Notes: generated from the sequence alone by a model not told the origin. A stretch of DNA of 64,000 nucleotides from JAOARY01 sp045345765 (GCA_045345765.1 CP148265.1:1984001-2048000), one strand, 5' to 3'; positions 24,098-33,057 are shown, counted from the first letter of the stretch. Numbers and translations are program-made.

Positions 24098-25129
24098 TTA
24101 TTGTCCGTAAAGCTCTGCATAATAATTATTTATATCGTCATTATTAATAGCAAACTTCTCTCCAAACTTTTCAACAACTTCTCTTTGCTTATTTAATACC
24201 TTATCATAAAACTCATAATTAACATCTGGATCAACATATTTATAATCATTAGCTTCAAGAACCTCTAATAATTCTTTAATTAAAGTTCCGTAAAAAGAAT
24301 TGCTTTGAATATCATTTTTATAAGAAGCTAATAAATCAGGTTGAATTTTTCCTGTATTAAAGTCAAATGGTGGTGTATTTGCCTCACCATGTATATAAGA
24401 ACTAAAATACAAATATTCTTCAATTGCAATCTTTCTTTGGATTTTATTATTTTTATCATAATCCTTAAGGAAATCTTCTCCTAATGCAATTCTATTAGAT
24501 AATTCTTCATAACTTATAGCAAGACCTGCATCTATATGTGCAGGATTAGCTGAATCCATAGCTTTGAATTTAAGATAATTTGCCATATCTTTTGAAACAC
24601 TAGTACTATATTCATTAATTGCTTCATAATCAACCAAATAATTAATCATACCTTCTGGAGTATATATTATATATCCACCATCCTTAACAAAGTTTAGATA
24701 GTCTTTAACATCACTATTTGAAATTTCATTTCTATTAGCCATTAGCTTATTATAATCATATGAGTAATTTTCTCCTTCTTTAAATACATCTTCTTCTATA
24801 TTAGAAGCCTTAATATAAAGTGTATTTGTTTCACTATAGGCTAAATTAGTAAGTAATATTTTTTCTAAGTCCAAAATCATCTTATCAGCATTTTTCGTAG
24901 ACATATGAGAAATATTTTCCTTAACTAAAGAAACTATTTTTCTAGTATCATTATTTATATCATCTTTATTATTTTTTGATTTTAATTCATCAAATTCCTT
25001 TAATATTTCTTCTTGTTTACTTTGTTCATATTCTTTTGCAACCTCGTTATTATTAGTATCATTAGAGCCACATCCAACTAATAATAAAAAACTAAGAACA
25101 AAAACAAGTGATATCTTTAAAAATTTCAT
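24098..25129 (-). CDS. Lipoprotein of unknown function
   Basis: 343 residues. A signal peptide with lipobox LLLVGCGSN (Cys near residue 20) predicts a lipid-anchored surface protein. An Asn/Asp/Glu/Lys-rich linker follows, then a mostly helical, charged domain with no motif I recognise. GGAGGATTACA precedes the ATG (in minus orientation). It is monocistronic with its own terminator and is divergent from tmk. It could be a cell-envelope or binding protein; no function is offered. Confidence 0.8.
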   Translation of the reverse strand: MKFLKISLVFVLSFLLLVGCGSNDTNNNEVAKEYEQSKQEEILKEFDELKSKNNKDDINNDTRKIVSLVKENISHMSTKNADKMILDLEKILLTNLAYSETNTLYIKASNIEEDVFKEGENYSYDYNKLMANRNEISNSDVKDYLNFVKDGGYIIYTPEGMINYLVDYEAINEYSTSVSKDMANYLKFKAMDSANPAHIDAGLAISYEELSNRIALGEDFLKDYDKNNKIQRKIAIEEYLYFSSYIHGEANTPPFDFNTGKIQPDLLASYKNDIQSNSFYGTLIKELLEVLEANDYKYVDPDVNYEFYDKVLNKQREVVEKFGEKFAINNDDINNYYAELYGQ

Positions 25130-25290
25130 TGTAATCCTCCTATGTATTTATAATTCCTTTCTTTTAAGATTATACACAGTGGTAATTATTAAATATAGTT
25201 TTATTGGTTACAACTTATTAAATTAAATGTAAATTAAATTGAGGAACTTATTATAAATCTTAGTAAATCCTTAATTGATTTGATTATAAA

Positions 25291-25299
25291 TGATATAAT
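25291..25299 (+). promoter_or_regulatory. Extended -10 promoter before tmk-holB-ricT
   Basis: TGATATAAT (25291-25299) is a perfect extended -10 (TG, one base, TATAAT); the -35 position is weak (TTAATT). It lies about 160 bases before tmk in a 331-base AT-rich gap that shows no other definite feature. Confidence 0.45.
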
Positions 25300-25460
25300 G
25301 TAAAGATAGGCAAAAATAAATAGTAATCAGAATAGTTTTTTATATATAGTATAGATTTATTGTTATCAAAAATATTATAAGTATATCAAATATTAATTAT
25401 AATGATAGTGATGAATGTATGATAGTGGGAATTAAAATAAATGAGGAAAGGTAGAATTAA

Positions 25461-26147
25461 ATGTCAGGAAAATTAATAATAATAGAGAGTGGTTCAGATG
25501 GTAGTGGAAAGGCTACTCAATCTAAGAAATTATATGATAGATTATTAGAAGAAGGTTATAAGGTTAGAAAGGTTGAATATCCTAACTATGAAAGTAGTTC
25601 ATCTTCTTTAATAAAAATGTATCTAAAAGGTGAATTTGGAGATAAACCAGATGATGTTGATGCTTATGTTGCTTCAACTTTTTATACAGTAGATAGATAT
25701 GCATCTTATAAAAGAGAATGGGAAGAGTTTTATTTAGGTGGAGGCATAATCATTGCTGATAGATATACAACATCTAATATGGTTCACCAAGCTTCTAAAA
25801 TAGATGATATAAAACAAAGAGATGAGTATTTAGATTGGTTATTTGATTATGAATATAATCTATATAAATTACCACAGCCAAGCCAGGTTATATTTTTGGA
25901 TGTAAACCCAGATGTAACATTTAAGCTTATGGAAAATAGAAATAATAAATTTAGTGGAGATTCAAAGAAGGATATTCATGAAAGTAATATGAATTATCTT
26001 AAAAAAACATATGAAAATTCTTTATATATAGCTAATAAGTATAATTGGACTAAAATTAATTGTATAGAGAATCAAAATCTTAGAACAATAGATGATATAC
26101 ATGATGAGATTTATTCTAAGGTTAAAAATCATATAGATAATAATTAA
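25461..26147 (+). CDS. tmk: Thymidylate kinase (dTMP kinase)
   Basis: 228 residues. It phosphorylates dTMP to dTDP for DNA synthesis. The P-loop is ESGSDGSGKATQ (about residues 8-19), with Ala at the usual Ser/Thr after Lys. The DRY-type segment IIADRYTTSNMVHQ (about 93-106) and the LID region are present. This sequence type is common in clostridia and differs from the FEGxDGxGKTT pattern of the classical enzyme. It lies directly before holB and ricT, a conserved neighbourhood for tmk. GAGGAAAGGTAG precedes the ATG. Confidence 0.88.
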   Translation: MSGKLIIIESGSDGSGKATQSKKLYDRLLEEGYKVRKVEYPNYESSSSSLIKMYLKGEFGDKPDDVDAYVASTFYTVDRYASYKREWEEFYLGGGIIIADRYTTSNMVHQASKIDDIKQRDEYLDWLFDYEYNLYKLPQPSQVIFLDVNPDVTFKLMENRNNKFSGDSKKDIHESNMNYLKKTYENSLYIANKYNWTKINCIENQNLRTIDDIHDEIYSKVKNHIDNN

Positions 26148-26165
26148 TAAAGGATGTTTATCAAT

Positions 26166-27095
26166 ATGTTTGAAAATATATTAGGTCAGGATATGCCAAA
26201 AAACTTTATAAAAAAAGCTTTAGAGAATAATAAAATATCTCATGCATATATATTTGAAGGACCAAAAGGGATAATGAAAAAAGAATTTGCTATAGAATTT
26301 AGTGAAATTATATTAAAACAAAACCCTTTAAGTTCTCCTGATTTTACTATTGTAAGACCAGAGAAAAATAGTTTTAAAATAAGTCAAGTAAGGGAGCTTA
26401 TAAAGGATATATATATAAAGCCATATAAAGAAAATAAAATATATATTATAGAAGATGCTCACAAAATGACTATCCAAGCTCAAAATAGTTTCTTAAAAAC
26501 ATTAGAAGAACCGCCTTCTTATGCAATAATAATATTAATTTGTGAGAATATCAATTTGCTTTTGGATACAATAAAATCAAGATGTGAAAGTGTAAAATTT
26601 AGACCACTTAGAATAGATGTAATAAGAGATTATTTAATAAATGAAAAAAATATAGAGGAAAAAGAAGCTTCTATGCTAGCTTCATTTTCTTCTGGAATTA
26701 TAAAAAGAGCAATAAATCTTTATGAATCTAAGGATTTTAATAGTATAAGAAAAGGTATTGAAAAATTTTTAGATATAATATTAAGTAAAAAGGTATTAAA
26801 TATTTTGGTTTTAACAAAGTATTTAGAGAATAATAAAGATGATATTACAGAAATACTAGACTTAACTATAAGTTATTTTAGAGATATGATGTTTGTGAAA
26901 GAAGGAATTTATAATCAAATAATAAATGTAGATAGAATTGACTTTATAGATGATTGTAGTTATAAATTTTCGAGGAAAGCTTTGATGAAAGCAGTATTAA
27001 TAATTGAAGATAGTAAGCTTAAATTAAATAGTAATTGTAATTTTAATCTTACTATGGAGACTATGCTATTAAATTTAAAAGAGGTGATAAAATGA
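26166..27095 (+). CDS. holB: DNA polymerase III delta' subunit, degenerate P-loop
   Basis: 309 residues, an AAA+ clamp-loader subunit. FENILGQDMPKNFIKKALENNKISHAYIFEGP at the N-terminus, YIIEDAHKMTIQAQNSFLKTLEEPP (about residues 95-119) and the SRC motif in IKSRCESVKF identify it. Two features are reduced: the P-loop reads GPKGIMKKE rather than GxxGxGKT, so ATP binding is doubtful, and the zinc-binding Cys cluster usual in this family is missing. Delta' is mostly structural, so this can be tolerated. The ATG at 26166 is chosen over 26154 because AAAGGATG is spaced for it. The stop overlaps ricT (ATGA). Confidence 0.88.
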   Translation: MFENILGQDMPKNFIKKALENNKISHAYIFEGPKGIMKKEFAIEFSEIILKQNPLSSPDFTIVRPEKNSFKISQVRELIKDIYIKPYKENKIYIIEDAHKMTIQAQNSFLKTLEEPPSYAIIILICENINLLLDTIKSRCESVKFRPLRIDVIRDYLINEKNIEEKEASMLASFSSGIIKRAINLYESKDFNSIRKGIEKFLDIILSKKVLNILVLTKYLENNKDDITEILDLTISYFRDMMFVKEGIYNQIINVDRIDFIDDCSYKFSRKALMKAVLIIEDSKLKLNSNCNFNLTMETMLLNLKEVIK

Positions 27096-28288
27096 TTAAA
27101 GTTGTAGGCATAAGGTTTAAAAAAGCTGGAAAAATATATTATTTTGATCCAGTAGATATAGATGTAAAAAAAGGTGACAATGTAATAGTTGAAACAATAA
27201 GAGGTTTGGAATTTGGAAATATTGTTGTTGGTCCAAAAAATATTTTGGAAGATGATTTAGTTTCTCCATTAAAGCCAATAATAAGATTTGCAACAGATGA
27301 AGATATAAAAATACACAGTGAAAATAAAGTTATGGCAAAGGAAGCCTATGATGTTTGTGAAGAAAAAGTAAAGCTTCATAAACTCGATATGTATCTTATT
27401 GATTCAGAATACACTTTTGATAGAAACAAATTAATATTTTATTTTACAGCTGAAGGAAGAATTGACTTTAGAGAGCTTGTAAAAGATTTGGCTGCAATAT
27501 TTAAAACAAGAATAGAATTAAGACAAATTGGAGTTAGAGATGAAGCAAAATCAATGGGTGGACTTGGTTGTTGTGGAAGATCGCTTTGTTGTGCTTCATG
27601 GCTTGGAGATTTTCAACCTGTTTCAATAAAGATGGCAAAAGATCAGAATTTATCACTTAATCCATCTAAAATATCAGGTGTTTGTGGAAGATTATTTTGT
27701 TGTCTAAAATATGAACACGAAACATATGTTAAGATATTAAAGAGAATGCCGACTATTAATTCTATAGTATTAACGCCTTATGGAGAAGGTAAAGTAATAG
27801 ATACTAATACTTTATTAGAATCAGTAAAAGTAATTGTAGATGAACTTGATGATATTAAAATATGTTCAATCCATGAAATTAAAATAATTGAAATGGGAAA
27901 GAAATCGAAATATATAAATACCAATCAAATGGTTGATAAAACAGAATTTGAAGAGCTAAAGAAGTTAGAAGAAGAAGATAAAAAAGAATTGGGTGTATCA
28001 AAACCTAAGAAAAAATACAAAAAAGATAAGAACCAGAGTAATAATAGAAATAAAAAAGATAAAGAAAATATAGATAAAAACAAAGATTCTAACAAAGACT
28101 ATAACAAAGACTCAAATAAAGATAAAAAATATGATAAAAAGCCATATGTAAAACAAGATAAAAAATCGGATAATAAGCAAGGAATAAGACAAGATAAATA
28201 CAAAGAGAAGAATCAAAAATTTAATAAAAACAAAAAAGATAAATATAAAAAAGAAGAGAGAATTAACACAAATAAAGATAATAATTAA
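27092..28288 (+). CDS. ricT: PSP1-domain protein RicT (YaaT), regulatory iron-sulfur complex subunit
   Basis: 398 residues. The PSP1 domain covers about residues 1-260 and includes the Cys-rich core GGLGCCGRSLCCASWLG (about 152-168) and SGVCGRLFCCLKYE (about 194-207). In B. subtilis YaaT joins YlbF and YmcA in a complex with iron-sulfur clusters that directs RNase Y and affects sporulation and biofilm. Beyond about residue 290 there is a very low-complexity tail of Lys, Asn, Asp, often as repeated NKD/DKN units, not part of the fold. The start overlaps holB by 4 bases. A terminator follows. Confidence 0.9.
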   Translation: MIKVVGIRFKKAGKIYYFDPVDIDVKKGDNVIVETIRGLEFGNIVVGPKNILEDDLVSPLKPIIRFATDEDIKIHSENKVMAKEAYDVCEEKVKLHKLDMYLIDSEYTFDRNKLIFYFTAEGRIDFRELVKDLAAIFKTRIELRQIGVRDEAKSMGGLGCCGRSLCCASWLGDFQPVSIKMAKDQNLSLNPSKISGVCGRLFCCLKYEHETYVKILKRMPTINSIVLTPYGEGKVIDTNTLLESVKVIVDELDDIKICSIHEIKIIEMGKKSKYINTNQMVDKTEFEELKKLEEEDKKELGVSKPKKKYKKDKNQSNNRNKKDKENIDKNKDSNKDYNKDSNKDKKYDKKPYVKQDKKSDNKQGIRQDKYKEKNQKFNKNKKDKYKKEERINTNKDNN

Positions 28289-28302
28289 ATAAAAGATAAT
28301 AA

Positions 28303-28334
28303 AAAGAGGTTATTCAAGAAGAATAACCTCTTTA
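28303..28334 (+). terminator. Bidirectional terminator between ricT and the metS-like gene
   Basis: AAGAGGTTATTC and GAATAACCTCTTT form a 12-bp stem with a 5-base loop, T-rich on the right and A-rich on the left. It can end both the rightward ricT transcript and the leftward NSS transporter transcript. Confidence 0.8.
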
Positions 28335-28347
28335 TTAATTTATATTT

Positions 28348-28455
28348 TTAGCTTTTGGCACTTTCTGATCTTGAGGCTTTAACAACTAACATTGTAAAAC
28401 CACCAAAATAAAATGCTATACATCCGATCATAAACATTATTGTTTTAGGCGACAT
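28348..28455 (-). CDS. MetS-like small subunit of an NSS transporter (35 aa)
   Basis: A tiny gene of 35 residues: MSPKTIMFMIGCIAFYFG followed by GFTMLVVKASRSESAKS. It is one membrane helix with a short basic tail, the build of the MetS small subunits that accompany MetP-type sodium:neurotransmitter symporter (NSS) proteins. The ATG lies inside the last codons of the transporter gene (11-base overlap), with GGGAGG about 9 bases before it. The overlap and ribosome binding site make it a real, coupled gene. It probably stabilises or completes the transporter. Confidence 0.75.
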   Translation of the reverse strand: MSPKTIMFMIGCIAFYFGGFTMLVVKASRSESAKS

Positions 28456-29935
28456 TGTCTTTTTCCTCCCTTTCATCAATTAATTTATTGATTTTATTAT
28501 TTGAAAGAATAAGTACTAGAAGCAATAATCCTATTTGAGATATTATTGTTCCAGCTGAATATTTTTCAAATGGAGAATACCAAGTATTTGGATACCAAGT
28601 GATTGATTGATAAATCCACCATCCAAATAATATTGTAAATAAAACAGGGAATATTTTTATCATATAACTCCATGATTTATTTATTTCAATATCTGACCAA
28701 GGGCCATTAATAACTTGTGTTCTAGCTTTCTCAAGTCCAAATTTGAACATTGCACAAGCACAGAATAATCCTGAGATTAGAAGTCCAACACCCCATACCA
28801 TATCTTGATTGTTTAGGAAATGTATATTATATGCTGATGGAATACCAACAACAAGTCCTAATATACCTGATATCATACTGCCTTTATGTCTTTCAATTCC
28901 AAAGTCCATAAGTATTTTTACACATACTTCTAGCATTGCAAGTATAGAAGATAGTGCAGATAATATCATTGCAAAGAAGAATAATGAAGATAGAATTCTT
29001 CCTCCTGCCATTGTTGGGAATAATTTTGCTAAATAAACAAAAGTAAGACCTTCGTTACCAGCCGTAAGAGCAACGTTAGCTCCATCTGCACCACCAGTAA
29101 GTGCGAATACTGTAGGTACAACAGCCATTGCAGCAATTAAAGAAGCACTATTATTACCAAAACCAGTAAGTAAACAATTTAGGCCGATATCAGTATCATC
29201 TTTAGTATAAGCTGAATAAGTAATTATAAAGCCCCAACCTGCTCCTGTTGACCATGCTGATTGAGTGAATGCTTCAAGCCAAATTCTTGGATTTTTTAAA
29301 TCAGCTAAATTTGGTGTAAATAAGTATTTATATCCTTCAACTGCATTTGGTAAAAATGCTGTTCTTATTGTAATTATAACCATTATTATAAATAAGCAAG
29401 GTATTAAGAATTTACATGTTTTTTCAATTCCGTTAGTAACACCTTTATGAATTATAAATGTTGCTATACCAATTGCTAATATATGAAAAAATATAGTTTG
29501 TGTAGGAGTGTTAGTAAATGTCTCCCATATAGATGTTGTATCTTGAACTGTCATTCCAGCTTTAAATGTTCCAGACACTGCCATAGTAAAGTATTTCATA
29601 CACCATCCCATTACAACTGAATAATAAGACATTATAAAGAAACATACCATTGCAATAAATCCACCCATCCATGTATACTTTTTACCCATGAATGATTTAA
29701 AAGAACTTAATAATCCTTTTTTAGCTTTTTTACCAATAACCATTTCTGCCATTAATAGTGGAACAGACCATACTAGAGTTGCAATAGTCCAAGCTATTAT
29801 AAAAGATCCACCACCATTTGTTGCTGCTACTCTAGGAAAACGCCAAATATTTCCCGTTCCTATGGCCATACCAATTGTTGCAGCTATAAAGCCCCACCTA
29901 CTTGAAAAACTTTCTGTGGTATTTTTACTACTCAA
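28445..29935 (-). CDS. Sodium-dependent amino-acid transporter, NSS/SNF family (MetP-like)
   Basis: 496 residues with about 12 membrane helices. The NSS N-terminus is clear: SRWGFIAATIGMAIGTGNIWRFPR, holding the sodium and substrate site of TM1, and TM6 AWSTGAGWGFIITYSAYT. It imports an amino acid with sodium. Relatives with a small MetS partner take up methionine and alanine; the substrate here is not certain. The start is TTG at 29935, chosen because AAGGAAGGTG lies just before it; an ATG at 29989 would add 18 basic residues and lacks such a site. It is followed by the overlapping metS-like gene. Confidence 0.88.
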   Translation of the reverse strand: MSSKNTTESFSSRWGFIAATIGMAIGTGNIWRFPRVAATNGGGSFIIAWTIATLVWSVPLLMAEMVIGKKAKKGLLSSFKSFMGKKYTWMGGFIAMVCFFIMSYYSVVMGWCMKYFTMAVSGTFKAGMTVQDTTSIWETFTNTPTQTIFFHILAIGIATFIIHKGVTNGIEKTCKFLIPCLFIIMVIITIRTAFLPNAVEGYKYLFTPNLADLKNPRIWLEAFTQSAWSTGAGWGFIITYSAYTKDDTDIGLNCLLTGFGNNSASLIAAMAVVPTVFALTGGADGANVALTAGNEGLTFVYLAKLFPTMAGGRILSSLFFFAMILSALSSILAMLEVCVKILMDFGIERHKGSMISGILGLVVGIPSAYNIHFLNNQDMVWGVGLLISGLFCACAMFKFGLEKARTQVINGPWSDIEINKSWSYMIKIFPVLFTILFGWWIYQSITWYPNTWYSPFEKYSAGTIISQIGLLLLVLILSNNKINKLIDEREEKDNVA

Positions 29936-30077
29936 AATATTCACCTTCCTTAATTTTCTTTTAAAGTTTGTTTTTTTATAAACAAACATCTTTATAAAAG
30001 AATAATTATAGAATTATACAATGAATTCATAATTATTGTTAAGGTTTTATTTTATTTGAATAAGATAATGTATTTAT

Positions 30078-30089
30078 ATTGTATACAAT
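30078..30089. promoter_or_regulatory. 12-bp palindrome upstream of the NSS transporter
   Basis: ATTGTATACAAT is a perfect palindrome 143 bases before the transporter start, in a 559-base gap. It has the form of GntR (FadR-type) operators (TGTnnACA centre). TTGTATACAA recurs in the glutaminase upstream region (49080-49091). The rest of the gap is very AT-rich and shows only the redoxin promoter noted separately. Confidence 0.35.
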
Positions 30090-30454
30090 ATATAATAAAA
30101 CCTATTTAATCAATTTATGTTTTGTTCTGATTAAATGTCATCTTTGAATAAAAAACGTGATTTTCCTAGTTATATGATTAATTTTTACTAGAAATAGTAA
30201 TATCAAAGAAAAGATGTTTGTAAAAATTGAAAATATGTTGCGAGGATTTGAGGATGTGGCTAAATAAAATACAAGTGATTTAATTTGCCATCAATTAAAT
30301 TATATTTGTTTTTTGTCGATTTGTCAAATTAATAGCAAATAATTATTATGAAATTTAGAAAAAAAGTTTAAAAAAAATTTAAAAATAAAGACTATATACT
30401 TATTTTTTTACAAAAATATAGTCCAAAAGGCTGTAAATTTAGTAGTGTAACTTA

Positions 30455-30463
30455 TGTTATAAT
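30455..30463 (+). promoter_or_regulatory. Extended -10 promoter of the redoxin-trmN6-rsmI unit
   Basis: TGTTATAAT (30455-30463) is an exact extended -10 match, 32 bases before the redoxin start. The -35 region is not recognisable. Confidence 0.45.
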
Positions 30464-30494
30464 TAAGTTATATTAATGGAAAGGGGTGTTTTAA

Positions 30495-31082
30495 ATGAAA
30501 AAATTAAATTTATTTATAATTTCTTTTGTAATTATAATGATTGCGTATATTATAAAGGTGAATTTTGTCGAAAATTATATTTATAAGAAGCAAAGTATTG
30601 AACTTAAAAAATATTATAAAAATATAGAAGATAATCAAAATTCATATCTGCAAAAGGGAACAAAAGCCCCTGAATTCGAACTTAAAAACTATAAAGATAA
30701 AGAATATAATTTGAAAAATTTTAAAGATAAAAAGAGTTTCTTTGTATTTTTTAATTTTAAAGAAGATTTAGATAAAGAATACAAAAAAATAATTGAATAT
30801 TGCGAAAAAAATAACTTTAATTTAGTATTTATAAATTTAACAGAGCTTGAAAAACAAAATATTGATAATATAAAAGAATCGAAAAAAGATATATTAAAAA
30901 AACATCTTATATTATTTGATCTTAAAGGGAAAGCTTGTTTTGATTATAATATTTATCAAATACCTACAACATATCTTCTTGATGAAAATTTAAATATAGA
31001 ATATACTTTCTTAGGAAGGATAAATGATGAATTTTTTGATAAGATACAAAAAGGAGATAATAATGGAACTAAAAATGAATGA
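30495..31082 (+). CDS. Membrane-anchored redoxin-fold protein lacking active-site cysteines
   Basis: 195 residues. One N-terminal membrane helix (about residues 4-22) is followed by an extracytoplasmic AhpC/TSA-Redoxin type domain. GTKAPEFELKNYKDKEYNLKNFKDKKSFFVFFNF matches the start of TlpA/ResA-like proteins, and IPTTYLLDENLNIEY has the cis-Pro loop. Where TlpA-type proteins have CxxC after FWA/FF there is FNFKEDLDKEY, with no cysteine. Thiol-disulfide exchange is therefore not expected by the usual mechanism. GGAAAGGGGTG precedes the ATG. It overlaps trmN6 by 20 bases. Confidence 0.8.
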   Translation: MKKLNLFIISFVIIMIAYIIKVNFVENYIYKKQSIELKKYYKNIEDNQNSYLQKGTKAPEFELKNYKDKEYNLKNFKDKKSFFVFFNFKEDLDKEYKKIIEYCEKNNFNLVFINLTELEKQNIDNIKESKKDILKKHLILFDLKGKACFDYNIYQIPTTYLLDENLNIEYTFLGRINDEFFDKIQKGDNNGTKNE

Positions 31083-31809
31083 ACAAATAGATGATTTACA
31101 GATAAATGATTTAAAAATTATCCAAAATAAAGATGGTTTTTGTTTTGGAATAGATGCTGTACTTTTATCTAATTTTGCTAGAATAAAAAAGGATCAGACT
31201 GCTATAGATTTAGGAACTGGGACTGGTATTATACCAATACTTATGGCTGGAAAGAGTAATGCAAAAAAAGTAATTGGTATAGAAATACAAGAAGAAGTGG
31301 CTAGCATGGCTAAAAGATCAGTTATTTTAAATAATATGGAGCAAAGAGTAGAGATATTAAACGAAGATTTAGTAAATATAGATAAAGTTTTAGGTGTTCA
31401 TAAATATGATGTTGTAACATCAAATCCACCATATATGCATAAGAATGGTTTGATAAATGAAAATGATAAAAAGGCAATATCGAGACATGAGATAAAATGC
31501 AATTTAGAAGATGTTATGAAGAGTGCTTCAAGACTTTTAAAATACAGTGGTAAATTTTTTATGATAAATAGAGTTATAAGACTTGCAGATATAATAATTT
31601 TGGGAAGAAAATATAATTTAGAACCTAAAAGAATAAGATTTGTACATCCTAAAAAAGATAAAGCACCAAATCTTTTATTAATTCAGTTTACAAAAGATGC
31701 TAAGCCAGAATTAAAAATGGAAGATCCATTATACGTATACAATGAAGATAATACTTATACAGATCAAATAAATAAAATTTATTCAAGCAAAAAAATCGGA
31801 GTGATTTAA
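31063..31809 (+). CDS. trmN6: tRNA1(Val) (adenine-37-N6)-methyltransferase-like protein (TrmN6/YabB)
   Basis: 248 residues. SAM-dependent class I methyltransferase: motif I AIDLGTGTGIIPILMA (about residues 46-61), acidic loop GIEIQEE, and the N6-adenine motif TSNPPYM (about 122-128). The N-terminal LKIIQNKDGFCFGIDAVLLSNFA is typical of the YabB/TrmN6 group, which modifies tRNA. The ATG at 31063 is preferred (AAAGGAGATAATA before it); an upstream in-frame ATG at 31024 has no ribosome binding site. It ends at the base before rsmI. Confidence 0.88.
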   Translation: MELKMNEQIDDLQINDLKIIQNKDGFCFGIDAVLLSNFARIKKDQTAIDLGTGTGIIPILMAGKSNAKKVIGIEIQEEVASMAKRSVILNNMEQRVEILNEDLVNIDKVLGVHKYDVVTSNPPYMHKNGLINENDKKAISRHEIKCNLEDVMKSASRLLKYSGKFFMINRVIRLADIIILGRKYNLEPKRIRFVHPKKDKAPNLLLIQFTKDAKPELKMEDPLYVYNEDNTYTDQINKIYSSKKIGVI

Positions 31810-32646
31810 TTGAAATTATATATATGTCCAACACCTATAGGGAATTTAGAAGATATAACATTAAGAACTATAAACGTATTAAAAGAAGTTGATTTTATTG
31901 CAGCAGAGGATACAAGAAGAACTCTTTCTTTGTTAAATCACCTTGAAATCAAAAAAGGTTTAACAAGTTATTATGAACATAATAAAGATAAAAAAGGTAT
32001 TCAAATAATTGAAAGAATTAAATCGGGTGAATCATGTGCATTAGTATCTGATGCAGGAATGCCAGGAATATCAGATCCAGGGGAAGATTTAGTAAAACTA
32101 TGTATAAAAGAAAATATAGAATTTGAGGTTTTACCTGGTGCAGTAGCATTTATAACAGCTCTTGTTGGTTCTGGTTTAGATACTACTAATTTTTATTTTA
32201 GAGGTTTTTTATCAAGAGGTAAAAAAGAGAAGAAAAAAGAATTAGAAGAACTAAAATATCAAAAAGGAACAGTTATATTTTATGAATCACCTCATAGAAT
32301 AAAAGAAACATTGAATTTGATATTGGATATACTAGGAAATAGAAAAGCTTGTATAGCAAGAGAGCTTACAAAGAAATATGAAGAATATATACGAGGGAAT
32401 ATAGATGAACTTATTTTACAGATGCAAAATAAGGATAGTATTAGAGGTGAATTCGTTTTGATGATAGAAGGCTCTAATGAGTCTAAAGATGAAGAAGGTG
32501 ATTCACTTATAGACAAATATACTATAAAAGAGGAAATTATCTTAAAAATGGATGAAGGGCTTTCAAAGAAGGATGCTATAAAATCCGTATCAAAGAGAAG
32601 AAATTTAAAAAAGAGTGAAGTTTATAAAGAGTCGATAGATATATAA
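31810..32646 (+). CDS. rsmI: 16S rRNA (cytidine-1402-2'-O)-methyltransferase RsmI
   Basis: 278 residues. It methylates the 2'-O of C1402 in the decoding centre. Tetrapyrrole methylase fold: YICPTPIGNLEDITLR at the N-terminus, AEDTRRTLSLLNH, SDAGMPGISDPGE (about residues 80-92), and LPGAVAFITALVGSGL. The start is TTG right after the trmN6 stop, with GGAGTGATTTAA overlapping. The trmN6-rsmI pair near abrB and metG is conserved in Firmicutes. Confidence 0.95.
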   Translation: MKLYICPTPIGNLEDITLRTINVLKEVDFIAAEDTRRTLSLLNHLEIKKGLTSYYEHNKDKKGIQIIERIKSGESCALVSDAGMPGISDPGEDLVKLCIKENIEFEVLPGAVAFITALVGSGLDTTNFYFRGFLSRGKKEKKKELEELKYQKGTVIFYESPHRIKETLNLILDILGNRKACIARELTKKYEEYIRGNIDELILQMQNKDSIRGEFVLMIEGSNESKDEEGDSLIDKYTIKEEIILKMDEGLSKKDAIKSVSKRRNLKKSEVYKESIDI

Positions 32647-32736
32647 ATTATAATTTATATATTATTATAATCAAAAAATTATAATATAAATAAAGTATAT
32701 AATTTGATTATATTTATACTTTAGTAAATTAACTAT

Positions 32737-32803
32737 AAAAAACTCAATTCTAATAAAAAAGAAACCATTATGGTTTCTTTTTTATATTTGAATTGAGTTT
32801 TTT
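32737..32803. terminator. Nested bidirectional terminator between rsmI and abrB
   Basis: An inner stem AAAAAGAAACC/GGTTTCTTTTTT (32755-32783) sits inside an outer stem AAAACTCAATTC/GAATTGAGTTTT. T-runs flank both sides, so it can end the rightward rsmI and leftward abrB transcripts. Confidence 0.75.
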
Positions 32804-32811
32804 TATTTTTA

Positions 32812-33057
32812 TTATTTAAGTTTTCCTATTTTCTTAGAACATTCTGGACATATGTTCTTTCCTTGGTAGTTGTGGATGTCTTTAGCGTTTCCGCAGAATA
32901 TACAAGCTGGCTCATATTTCTTTAATATTATTGATTCACCATCAACGTATATTTCTAAAGCGTCCTTTTCAGCAATGCTAAGAGTTCTTCTTAACTCTAT
33001 TGGGATTACAACTCTTCCTAGTTCATCAACTTTTCTTACTATACCTGTAGATTTCAA
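32812..33057 (-). CDS. abrB: AbrB-family transition-state regulator
   Basis: 81 residues. The N-terminal swapped-hairpin DNA-binding domain (MKSTGIVRKVDELGRVVIPIELRRTL) is nearly identical to AbrB/SpoVT proteins; tetramers bind AT-rich promoters and hold back stationary-phase genes. The C-terminus has CIFCGN and CPECS, a likely zinc-binding tail seen in clostridial AbrB proteins. The start is TTG at 33057 with GGAGGTAATTAA before it. It has its own promoter at 33131-33159. Confidence 0.92.
   Translation of the reverse strand: MKSTGIVRKVDELGRVVIPIELRRTLSIAEKDALEIYVDGESIILKKYEPACIFCGNAKDIHNYQGKNICPECSKKIGKLK

Noticed and set aside
29265..29981. Forward ORFs opposite the NSS transporter
   Set aside because: Antisense to membrane helices; hydrophobic composition is a by-product and there is no ribosome binding site.
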